A stretch of 17,046 nt of DNA from JAIOPA01 sp964655175 (GTDB lineage: Bacteria; Eisenbacteria; RBG-16-71-46), in NCBI GenBank assembly GCA_964655175.1, contig CAZZLY010000066.1, forward strand, positions 1 through 17,046. Direction: 5' to 3'. This document shows positions 6,568 to 17,046 of this stretch, one piece after another. Below the pieces are notes generated by a model. The model was not told the DNA's origin. It did not search any database and was given only the letters and a program-made list of their open reading frames with translations. The translations under genes and the position numbers were made by a program. The stretch's first letter is position 1, and each line of letters starts with the position of its first letter.

Positions 6568-7869
6568 ATGACGCACACCGTCCGTGAGTCCGGCCCGTCG
6601 CAGTACACCCTGACCGTCGAGGTCCCCACCGAGCGCGTCGAATCGCGCATGCTCGAGGTCGCGCGGGTCTTCCAGCGCCAGGTCGCCATCCCCGGCTTCC
6701 GCAAGGGCAAGGTGCCGCTCGACACCGTGCGCAAGGAGTACGCGGCCGAGATCGAGAAGGAGTTCCTCGATCGCTTCATCCCCGAGGCCGTGCACGAGAC
6801 GCTCAAGGCCGCCGAGCTCGTCGCGATCGTGCCGCCGTCGGTGCCGAACCTGCGCTTCACGCCGGGCCAGCCGCTGTCGTTCGAGCTCGTCGTGGACACC
6901 GCGCCCAAGGTCGAGGTGAAGGACTGGCAGGGCTACGCGCTCAAGCGCCGCATCCGTCCGGTCGAGGACGCGCAGGTCGAGACCATGCTCACGCAGCTGC
7001 GCGAGGAGTCGGCCGTGTTCGAGGACGTGTCGCGTCCCGCGGGTGACGGCGACGTGCTGCTCATCGACGTGCAGCGCCTCGACGCCAACGGTCAGCGCCT
7101 CAAGGGCACGCTGCAGAAGGGTGCGCGCATCCTGCTGGGTGCGCCCGAGCTCATGGCCGACCTGCAGAAGGGCCTCATGGGCGCCGAAGCGGGGCAGGAG
7201 CGCACGATCACGGTGAACTACCCGGCCGACTACCGTCAGGCCGAGGTGGCGGGGCAGTCCATCACCTACGTCATCAAGATCCGTCAGGTGCAGTTCCGTC
7301 GCCTGCGCGAGCTCGACGACGCGTTCGCCAAGGACGTGTTCGGTTTCGACACGCTGGCGCAGTTGCGCGATCGCATCCGCGAGAACCTGTCGCGCGAGGA
7401 CGAGCAGCGCTGGCGCCGCGACCTCGAGTCGCAGGCGATCGACGAGATCGTGAAGCGTCATCCCATGGAGCTGTCGCCGCGGCTGGTGAGCTACATGCTC
7501 GAGCAGGTCGTCCACGAGCAGACGCAGGGCCGGCAGGTCTCGGCCGATCTGCAGAAGCAGCTCGAGGAGCACTACCGCCCGGGCGTCGAGCGCAACATCC
7601 GTCGCGAGATCCTGCTCATCGCCCTGGCGAAGCAGGAGGCCATCGAGGTCACGCCGGACGAGGTGACCCAGCAGATCCTGCGCATGCAGGAGTCGGACCC
7701 TCGGAACGCCGCCCGGGTCCGGCAGCATTACGCCTCGGCGGAGCGCCGCCAGTCGCTGGCCGAGAGCATCCTGGAGGGGAAGGCCCTCCAGAAGGTGGTC
7801 GACGCGGCGAAACTGGAGGACGAGGTCCTGCCCCCGCTTCCGGCGGAGGGAGCCCCCGCGGGACGCTGA
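6568..7869 (+). CDS. tig: Trigger factor, ribosome-associated chaperone
   Basis: A 433-residue chaperone that binds the 50S exit tunnel and shields nascent chains. The N-terminal ribosome-binding domain (1 to about 115) contains the signature GFRKGKVP at 43-50, which contacts ribosomal protein L23. An FKBP-type prolyl isomerase domain spans about 150-240 (GDGDVLLIDV, QKGLMGAEAGQERTITVNYPADY). The helical substrate-cradle domain runs from about 250 to the end (LDDAFAKDVFGFDTLAQLRDRI and the distal arms). Length matches E. coli Tig (432). The chosen ATG has GAGGA 11 bases upstream; longer in-frame readings only add sequence leading back to the tRNA. clpP follows after 77 bases, the usual tig-clpP-clpX-lon order. 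Confidence 0.96.
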   Translation: MTHTVRESGPSQYTLTVEVPTERVESRMLEVARVFQRQVAIPGFRKGKVPLDTVRKEYAAEIEKEFLDRFIPEAVHETLKAAELVAIVPPSVPNLRFTPGQPLSFELVVDTAPKVEVKDWQGYALKRRIRPVEDAQVETMLTQLREESAVFEDVSRPAGDGDVLLIDVQRLDANGQRLKGTLQKGARILLGAPELMADLQKGLMGAEAGQERTITVNYPADYRQAEVAGQSITYVIKIRQVQFRRLRELDDAFAKDVFGFDTLAQLRDRIRENLSREDEQRWRRDLESQAIDEIVKRHPMELSPRLVSYMLEQVVHEQTQGRQVSADLQKQLEEHYRPGVERNIRREILLIALAKQEAIEVTPDEVTQQILRMQESDPRNAARVRQHYASAERRQSLAESILEGKALQKVVDAAKLEDEVLPPLPAEGAPAGR

Positions 7870-7946
7870 AAAAAAGAAGACGCAAGTTCTTGGGCGGGAT
7901 GGTCGAAAACCTCCCGTGACCGTACCTCAACCGAAAGGGATCCAGG

Positions 7947-8531
7947 ATGGCTTCCGTTCCGTTCGTGGTCGAGCAGACCGGCCGTGGTGAGCGTGCCTAC
8001 GACATCTACTCGCGCCTGCTCAAGGACCGCATCATCTTCATCGGCACCCCGATCGACGATTACGTCGCCAACCTCGTCGTCGCCCAGATGATCTTCCTCG
8101 AGGGCGAGGACCCGGAGCGCGACATCAATCTGTACATCCAGAGCCCCGGCGGCGTGGTCTCGGCCGGCCTGGCGATCTACGACACGATGCAGTTCGTGAA
8201 GTGCCCGGTCAGCACGCTGTGCATGGGCCTCGCGGCCAGCATGGGCGCCGTGCTCCTGACCGCCGGCGCGACGGGCAAGCGCTACTGCCTGCCGAACGCC
8301 AAGGTCATGATCCACCAGCCGCTCGGCGGCGCGTCGGGTCAGGCCTCGGACATCGAGATCGCCACGCGCGACATGCTCCGCACGCGCGATCAGCTCTACA
8401 ACATCCTCTCCAAGCACAGCGGCAAGTCCTTCGATCAGGTCATGAAGGATTGCGACCGCAACCACTGGATGACGGCCGAGGAAGCCAAGGCCTACGGTCT
8501 GGTGGACGAGATCATCGAGAAGCGACGCTGA
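7947..8531 (+). CDS. clpP: ATP-dependent Clp protease proteolytic subunit, with Asn at the triad Asp position
   Basis: A 194-residue subunit of the tetradecameric serine protease chamber that works with ClpX or ClpA. The start MASVPFVVEQTGRGERAYD resembles forms with little or no propeptide. The nucleophile S98 is in GLAASMGA and H123 in VMIHQPLGG, at the same numbers as S. aureus ClpP. The third triad residue is usually Asp172 (KDTDRDNF in S. aureus). Here the aligned segment is KDCDRNHWM, so residue 172 is Asn (codon AAC at 8460-8462). The Asp170/Arg171 inter-ring sensor pair is kept. Asn172 is known from the Listeria monocytogenes ClpP1 paralogue, which depends on a second ClpP for full activity. 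AAGGGA six bases upstream supports the ATG. clpX follows after a terminator-like hairpin. Confidence 0.96.
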   Translation: MASVPFVVEQTGRGERAYDIYSRLLKDRIIFIGTPIDDYVANLVVAQMIFLEGEDPERDINLYIQSPGGVVSAGLAIYDTMQFVKCPVSTLCMGLAASMGAVLLTAGATGKRYCLPNAKVMIHQPLGGASGQASDIEIATRDMLRTRDQLYNILSKHSGKSFDQVMKDCDRNHWMTAEEAKAYGLVDEIIEKRR

Positions 8532-8537
8532 GCCCGA

Positions 8538-8560
8538 CGGCCCCCCGTCTCGGGGGGCCG
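8538..8560 (+). terminator. Hairpin between clpP and clpX
   Basis: The perfect 9-bp stem CGGCCCCCC (8538-8546) and GGGGGGCCG (8552-8560) has loop GTCTC and starts six bases after the clpP stop. A pyrimidine-rich tract (CTCCCTTCCC) follows instead of pure T. It may partially terminate transcription, giving more clpP than clpX message, or protect the clpP 3' end. Confidence 0.5.
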
Positions 8561-8593
8561 CTCCCTTCCCGTCTCACGCGAGGACACGCCGAC

Positions 8594-9853
<1,260 letters not shown>

Positions 9854-9887
9854 TCCGCGACGGCTCCCGGTCGAACCGGCGGAGCAT

Positions 9888-9918
9888 GAACGGGCGGCGC
9901 CTCGCGCGCCGCCCGTTC
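9888..9918 (+). terminator. 13-bp perfect hairpin between clpX and lon
   Basis: GAACGGGCGGCGC (9888-9900) pairs perfectly with GCGCCGCCCGTTC (9906-9918) around a CTCGC loop. CGTTTCCC follows, so there is a short T run of three. It is a good intrinsic-terminator candidate, though lon starts only 25 bases later with no obvious promoter between. Lon expression would then need read-through or a promoter inside clpX. Confidence 0.6.
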
Positions 9919-9931
9919 CGTTTCCCGCACC

Positions 9932-9937
9932 GAGGAG
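9932..9937 (+). promoter_or_regulatory. Ribosome binding site that fixes the GTG start of lon
   Basis: GAGGAG lies six bases before the GTG at 9944. This is the best Shine-Dalgarno match in the gap and decides the non-ATG start, so the unusual basic N-terminal tail of Lon is translated. Confidence 0.7.
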
Positions 9938-9943
9938 TCCGTC

Positions 9944-12493
<2,550 letters not shown>

Positions 12494-12512
12494 GAAGGGA
12501 GAGCACCACCCC

Positions 12513-13664
12513 ATGACCGCGACGCCTCGTACCAGCACCCGCCCGCGCCTGTTCACGCCGGGGCCCGTCGAGATCCCCGCGCGCATCCTCAATGCGCTCG
12601 CGCAGATCCCGCCGCACCATCGCACCGACGTGTTCCGCGCCGTGTACAAGCGCGTGAGCGAGGACCTGCGCTGGGCGCACCAGACCGAGGGCGAGGTGCT
12701 CATGCTGGCCGCCTCGGGTTCGGGCGCCATGGAGGCGTGCGTCGTGAACCTCATGGCGCCGGGGCAGAAGGCGCTGTGCATCGTGGGCGGCAAGTTCGGC
12801 GAGCGCTGGGCCAGCCTGTGCAAGGCCTACGGTGTGCCGTACGAATCGATCGACGTGGCGTGGGGCGAGGCGGTCTCGGTGGACGAGGTCGCCAAGCGTC
12901 TGGACGCCGATCCCTCCATCCGCGCCGTGTTCGGCACGCACTCCGAGACGAGCACCGCGACGCTGCACGACGCCAAGGCGATCGCGCAGGTGACGCGCGC
13001 GCGCAAGCGCCTGCTCGTGCTCGATGCCATCACCAGCCTCGGCGTGCATCCGCTGCCGCAGGACGAGTGGGGCGTGGACGTGGTCGTGACGGGCTCGCAG
13101 AAGGGCCTCATGTCGCCCCCCGGGCTCGCGACCGTGAGCCTGGCGCCGTGGGCGCTGGGCGAGATCGAGGGCGAGCGTCTGCCGCGCTTCTACTGGGACC
13201 TGCGCAAGGCGCGCAAGAACCTGCCCGCGGGCGAGAGCGCGTACACGCCGGCCGTGAGCCTCATCTACGCGGTGGGCGAGGCGCTGGCCATGATGAAGGA
13301 GGAGGGGCTCGCCGAGGTGCACGCGCGCCATCGTCGTCTGGGCGCCGCGGTGCGCGCCGGTGGGCAGGCGATCGGCTGGACGCTGTTCTCCAAGAGCCCG
13401 GCGGATTCGGTGACGGCGTTCGAGCCCCCGGCCGGTGTGGATGCCAGCGCGACGATCAAGCGTCTGCGCGAGGTCCACGGCATCACGGTCGCCGGTGGGC
13501 AGGACCACACCAAGGGCAAGATGCTGCGCATCGGCCACATGGGTGCGTACGACCTCTCGGACGTGTACGTCGTGCTCGCGGCGCTCGAGGAGTGCACGCA
13601 GGCGCAGGGCCGTGCCGCGTCGGGTGCCGTCGACGCCGCGCGTCGCGCGTGGGAGGCCGCATGA
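12513..13664 (+). CDS. Class V aminotransferase (alanine-glyoxylate/serine-pyruvate type), candidate phosphoserine aminotransferase
   Basis: A 383-residue PLP enzyme of fold type I, class V. The N-terminal FTPGPVEIP (14-22) is the family signature. SGSGAMEA (68-75) lines the cofactor phosphate site, D171 (VLDAITSLG) contacts the pyridine nitrogen, K197 in VTGSQKGLMSPPGLA forms the Schiff base, and R339 (MLRIGHMG) should bind the substrate carboxylate. Sequence type is AGXT/SPT rather than SerC, but it overlaps serA by four bases (ATGA). It is therefore likely to transaminate 3-phosphohydroxypyruvate or otherwise serve serine/glycine metabolism; that role is inferred. GGAAGGGAG upstream supports the ATG at 12513. 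It lies 19 bases after lon. Confidence 0.9.
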   Translation: MTATPRTSTRPRLFTPGPVEIPARILNALAQIPPHHRTDVFRAVYKRVSEDLRWAHQTEGEVLMLAASGSGAMEACVVNLMAPGQKALCIVGGKFGERWASLCKAYGVPYESIDVAWGEAVSVDEVAKRLDADPSIRAVFGTHSETSTATLHDAKAIAQVTRARKRLLVLDAITSLGVHPLPQDEWGVDVVVTGSQKGLMSPPGLATVSLAPWALGEIEGERLPRFYWDLRKARKNLPAGESAYTPAVSLIYAVGEALAMMKEEGLAEVHARHRRLGAAVRAGGQAIGWTLFSKSPADSVTAFEPPAGVDASATIKRLREVHGITVAGGQDHTKGKMLRIGHMGAYDLSDVYVVLAALEECTQAQGRAASGAVDAARRAWEAA

Positions 13665-14578
13665 AGGTCCTGTCCTGTGACGGTGTCGACGCCGCCGCGC
13701 TGAAGCTCATCCGTGATGCCGGCCACGAGGTGATCGAGGCCAAGGGGCTCGCCGGACCCACGCTCATCGCGGCGCTGCAGGGCGTGCAGGGCCTGCTCGT
13801 GCGCAGCGCCACCACGGTCACGGCCGAGGTGCTGGCGGGCACGCCCGACCTCAAGGTCGTGGTGCGCGCGGGCACGGGGCTCGACAACGTCGATCGCGCC
13901 GCCGCCGAGGCGCGCGGCGTGGTCGTGCGCAACACGCCCAACGCGAACACGCTCTCGGTCGCGGAACTGGTGTTCGGCATGCTGCTCGCGATCGAGCGGC
14001 ATCTGGCGCCGGCGTCCACCGACCTCAAGGCGGGGCGCTGGGAGAAGAGCAAGTACGCCGGGCGCGAGATCGCCGGGCGCACCATGGGCATCATCGGTTT
14101 CGGTCGCATCGGGCGCGAGGTCGCGCTGCGCGCGCGTGCGTTCGGCATGGGCGTGGTGGCGCACGATCCGCTCATGAGCACCGCGCCCGCGGGCTTCGAG
14201 TGGGTGTGCATGGGCGACCGCGACACGGTGCTGCGCAGCGCCGACGTCGTCACGCTGCACGTGCCGCTCACCGCCGACACCAAGCACTCGCTCTCGACGC
14301 GCGAGTTCGGCCTCATGCGCCCGGACGCGGTGCTCATCAACGCCTCGCGCGGCGGGGTGGTGGACGAGGCGGCCCTGCACGCGGCACTCACCTCGGGTGG
14401 GCTGCGCGCGGCCGCGGTGGACGTGTTCGAGAAGGAGCCGGCACCCGCCGACCATCCGCTGCTCGCGCTGCCCAACGTGCTGCCGTTGCCGCATCTGGGG
14501 GCCTCGACCGCCGAGGCGCAGCGCCGCGCGGGCACCGATGCCGCCGCCGCCCTGCTCGAGGTGCTGGGGAAGGCCTAG
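13661..14578 (+). CDS. serA: D-3-phosphoglycerate dehydrogenase, short form
   Basis: Oxidises 3-phosphoglycerate to 3-phosphohydroxypyruvate with NAD, the first step of the phosphorylated serine pathway. The 305 residues give only the substrate- and NAD-binding domains; the C-terminal ACT/ASB regulatory domains of long SerA proteins are absent, so serine feedback through ACT is not expected. Seen: VVRAGTGLDNVD (68-78), NAD motif IGFGRIG (G146, G148, G151) with D169 after the next strand, and catalytic R230 (INASRGGVVDE), E259 (FEKEP) and H278 (LPHLGAST). Other 2-hydroxyacid dehydrogenases share this plan, but the overlap with an aminotransferase favours SerA. The start overlaps the preceding stop as ATGA, implying translational coupling. 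Confidence 0.87.
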   Translation: MKVLSCDGVDAAALKLIRDAGHEVIEAKGLAGPTLIAALQGVQGLLVRSATTVTAEVLAGTPDLKVVVRAGTGLDNVDRAAAEARGVVVRNTPNANTLSVAELVFGMLLAIERHLAPASTDLKAGRWEKSKYAGREIAGRTMGIIGFGRIGREVALRARAFGMGVVAHDPLMSTAPAGFEWVCMGDRDTVLRSADVVTLHVPLTADTKHSLSTREFGLMRPDAVLINASRGGVVDEAALHAALTSGGLRAAAVDVFEKEPAPADHPLLALPNVLPLPHLGASTAEAQRRAGTDAAAALLEVLGKA

Positions 14579-14600
14579 AACGCCCCTCCCCGAGGTCGTA

Positions 14601-14636
14601 CCACGGGCCCCCGGTCGTCGACCGTGGGGCCCGTGG
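14601..14636 (+). terminator. Long hairpin after serA
   Basis: The arms 14601-14615 and 14621-14636 form about 15 bp (CCACGGGCCCC with GGGGCCCGTGG, then CGGT with ACCG after one bulged T) around a CGTCG loop. It lies 22 bases after the serA stop and has no T-tract. It marks the end of the lon-aminotransferase-serA unit. Confidence 0.55.
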
Positions 14637-14642
14637 CCTGCG

Positions 14643-14673
14643 TTGGACAGCGTGCGCGCCGACAGCCTAGAGT
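14643..14673 (+). promoter_or_regulatory. Possible purA promoter
   Basis: TTGGAC (14643-14648) and TAGAGT (14668-14673) are separated by 19 bases; reading the -35 one base later as TGGACA gives 18. The position, directly after the serA hairpin and about 35 bases before the purA ATG, fits a promoter, but the spacing is long and both hexamers are imperfect. Confidence 0.35.
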
Positions 14674-14706
14674 GCCGCGTCCCGAACCGATCAGGGAGGT
14701 CGTTCG

Positions 14707-15981
<1,275 letters not shown>

Positions 15982-15985
15982 GGCC

Positions 15986-16027
15986 CCGGCGCAACCCTCG
16001 CGGTGCCGGCCTCCGGTCCCGTCGGAG
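15986..16027 (+). terminator. Weak hairpin pair after purA
   Basis: CCGGC (15986-15990) with GCCGG (16005-16009), containing an inner ACC/GGT pairing, is followed by CTCCG (16011-16015) with CGGAG (16023-16027). Neither is followed by T residues. The position fits the purA transcript end, but support is weak. Confidence 0.3.
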
Positions 16028-16064
16028 TGGTCGCGCATAGGCGTGTCATTGGTACTCGACTTTC

Positions 16065-16102
16065 GTCGTCCGACAGAGAGTCAGTGCGCTGACACGCTGT
16101 CA
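16065..16102. promoter_or_regulatory. Cluster of inverted repeats upstream of ccoN
   Basis: Three short inverted repeats lie almost end to end: GTCG-TC-CGAC (16065-16074), GTCAG-TGCG-CTGAC (16080-16093) and TGACA-CGC-TGTCA (16090-16102). The last two overlap by four bases. Another TGTCA half-site is at 16044-16048. The cluster is about 125-160 bp upstream of the sigma54-like element, a usual distance for activator sites of enhancer-dependent promoters. Confidence 0.45.
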
Positions 16103-16225
16103 CGCGGGCGCGCGTGCACGGGTCGTGGGCACGGGTTCGGGCGAAGCCTGCGACGATCGGGATAACGCGCTGTCGTGAGTGGGTTTGCCTCCTGGGCGGC
16201 AAAAAATTCCTCGACCTTGTGAGGA

Positions 16226-16241
16226 TGGCCCGGGAGTTGCC
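16226..16241 (+). promoter_or_regulatory. Sigma54-type -24/-12 promoter element for ccoN
   Basis: TGGCCCGGGAGTTGCC matches the RpoN consensus TGGCACG-N4-TTGCW at all core positions except A to C in the -24 block and the final W. The invariant GG (16227-16228) and GC (16239-16240) are exactly 12 bases apart. Transcription would start near 16252, giving a leader of about 143 bases to the ccoN ATG. A chance match cannot be excluded in this GC-rich DNA. Confidence 0.45.
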
Positions 16242-16266
16242 CTAGGACGTTGTGGGTGACCGCGTT

Positions 16267-16322
16267 GGGCGCCCGGCGGGGGAGGGCTGCGTGGCGCCCC
16301 GGTCGGCGAGCCCGCGGCCGAC
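16267..16322 (+). other. Structured leader of ccoN (two hairpins)
   Basis: GGGCGCC (16267-16273) can pair with GGCGCCC (16293-16299), and GTCGGC (16302-16307) with GCCGAC (16317-16322). Both would be in the untranslated leader if transcription starts near 16252. A second GGGCGCCCC copy near 16368 could compete for pairing. No known riboswitch class is recognised. Confidence 0.3.
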
Positions 16323-16394
16323 GTCGAGGTCGCAGGCGTGGACACCCCGCCCTCGCCCGCCTCCCCGGTGGGCGCCCCCCTTCCCGGAGCCCAC

Positions 16395-17046
16395 ATGAAT
16401 CAAACCCTCGACTCGTTCAAATACGACGATGCGATCGTCCGCAAGTTCATGGTCGCGACGTTCGTGTGGGGGCTCGTCGGCATGCTGGTGGGGCTGTTCA
16501 TCGCCCTGCAGCTCGCCGTGCCCGCACTCAACGTCTCGCCGTTCCTGACCTTCGGCCGCCTGCGCCCGCTGCACACCAACGCGGTCATCTTCGCGTTCGC
16601 GGGGAACGCGTTCTTCATGGGCGCGTACTACTCGATGCAGCGGCTGCTCAAGGCGCGCATGTTCTCGGATGTGCTGTCCAACCTGCACTTCTGGGGTTGG
16701 CAGGCGATCATCGTCTCGGCCGCGCTCACGCTGCCCCTGGGCTTCACGCAGGCCAAGGAGTACGCCGAGCTCGAGTGGCCGATCGACATCGCGATCGCGG
16801 TCGTCTGGGTCGTGTTCGCGGTCAACTTCTTCGGCACGCTGGCGAAGCGGCGCGAGCGCCACCTGTACGTGGCGATCTGGTTCTACATCGCCAGTATCGT
16901 GACCGTGGCCGTGCTGCACATCTTCAACAACCTGTCGCTGCCGGTCGGGCCGCTCAAGAGCTACTCGATCTACGCCGGCGTGCAGGACGCGTTCATGCAG
17001 TGGTGGTACGGCCACAACGCCGTGGCGTTCTTCCTCACCACGCCGT
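16395..17046 (+). CDS. ccoN: cbb3-type cytochrome c oxidase subunit I, 5' part
   Basis: Catalytic haem-copper subunit of the high-affinity terminal oxidase, in the inner membrane. Only the first 217 codons are in the window and the reading frame is open to its end. The N-terminus DDAIVRKFMVATFVWGLVGM starts the first transmembrane helix. H60 in RLRPLHTNAVIFAF is the low-spin haem b ligand and H207 in WWYGHNAVAFF the first CuB ligand, with the same numbering as the Pseudomonas stutzeri enzyme. KEYAELEWPID (121-131) is also typical of CcoN. About six hydrophobic segments are visible. GGAG five bases before the ATG is the ribosome site. ccoO and other subunits should follow beyond the window; a ccoN-ccoO fusion cannot be judged here. 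Confidence 0.95.
   Translation, partial: MNQTLDSFKYDDAIVRKFMVATFVWGLVGMLVGLFIALQLAVPALNVSPFLTFGRLRPLHTNAVIFAFAGNAFFMGAYYSMQRLLKARMFSDVLSNLHFWGWQAIIVSAALTLPLGFTQAKEYAELEWPIDIAIAVVWVVFAVNFFGTLAKRRERHLYVAIWFYIASIVTVAVLHIFNNLSLPVGPLKSYSIYAGVQDAFMQWWYGHNAVAFFLTTP

Larger units (their letters stand above)
15982..16394. other. 413-bp non-coding region between purA and ccoN
   Basis: No convincing gene is seen on either strand; readings here are low-complexity Pro/Gly/Arg sequence or the antisense of ccoN. In order it holds weak hairpins after purA, a cluster of short inverted repeats (16065-16102), a TTTGCC/GGCAAA stem with an A6 run (16184-16206), a sigma54-like -24/-12 element (16226-16241), and a GC-rich leader that can fold into at least two hairpins before ccoN. 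No Fnr-type TTGAT-N4-ATCAA box was found by eye. Confidence 0.6.

Noticed and set aside
13661..14578. SerA apparently truncated (no ACT domain)
   Set aside because: Short SerA proteins of about 305 residues are a normal class, and the gene ends just before a terminator-like hairpin, with no sign of a frameshift.
16184..16206. TTTGCC/GGCAAA hairpin followed by A6 as a terminator
   Set aside because: On the plus strand the stem is followed by A, not T, and on the minus strand the T run precedes the stem, so neither orientation gives an intrinsic terminator.
16242..17015. Minus-strand open frame opposite ccoN
   Set aside because: ccoN has haem and copper ligands at canonical positions on the plus strand; the opposite frame is Arg/Asp/Glu/His-rich with no domain.

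Overview
This is a gene-dense, very GC-rich stretch (about two thirds to 70 percent G+C by eye) of a Gram-negative, respiring bacterium. The evidence for that type is a signal-peptide-bearing outer-membrane barrel protein ending in Phe, the start of a cbb3-type cytochrome oxidase, the tig-clpP-clpX-lon block, and no mobile elements. The mix of genes (archaeal-type phosphoglycerate mutase, class V aminotransferase next to a short SerA, FadL/PorV-like barrel) would suit a deep-branching phylum of the FCB or deltaproteobacterial kind. The sequence alone does not fix the taxon.

Layout. 151-570 (+) is a YjbQ-family protein. It converges on a minus-strand group read in the order 3-hydroxyacyl-CoA dehydrogenase (3613-2705), proC (2622-1762), then an uncharacterised protein with a nucleotidyltransferase-like C-terminal half (1758-691). 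The 232-bp divergent region 3614-3845 carries a good sigma70-type promoter for the dehydrogenase and an extended -10 element for the plus-strand pair apgM (3846-5060) and an outer-membrane barrel protein (5067-6230). A strong hairpin follows, then a promoter-like element, a tRNA-Leu(UAG) gene (6404-6488) and the protein-quality-control block tig (6568-7869), clpP (7947-8531), clpX (8594-9853) and lon (9944-12493, GTG start). Hairpins sit between clpP and clpX and between clpX and lon. Lon is followed after 19 bp by a class V aminotransferase (12513-13664), which overlaps serA (13661-14578) by ATGA. Then come a terminator-like hairpin, purA (14707-15981), a 413-bp regulatory region, and the first 217 codons of ccoN (16395 to the window end).

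How the genes work together. Trigger factor, ClpXP and Lon cover folding of nascent chains and regulated proteolysis. ApgM supplies glycolytic flux through 3-phosphoglycerate, which is also the substrate of SerA, and the adjoining aminotransferase is a plausible replacement for SerC in serine synthesis. ProC and PurA are housekeeping biosynthetic enzymes.

No complete new system is visible; most of the window is ordinary core genome. The items most worth checking are: (1) ClpP has Asn at the position of the catalytic-triad Asp (residue 172); (2) the ccoN upstream region combines a near-consensus sigma54 -24/-12 element with a cluster of short inverted repeats about 125-160 bp farther upstream, as in an enhancer-dependent promoter; (3) a 28-bp near-perfect palindrome lies between hbd and proC; (4) an unrecognised two-part nucleotidyltransferase-like protein lies downstream of proC.
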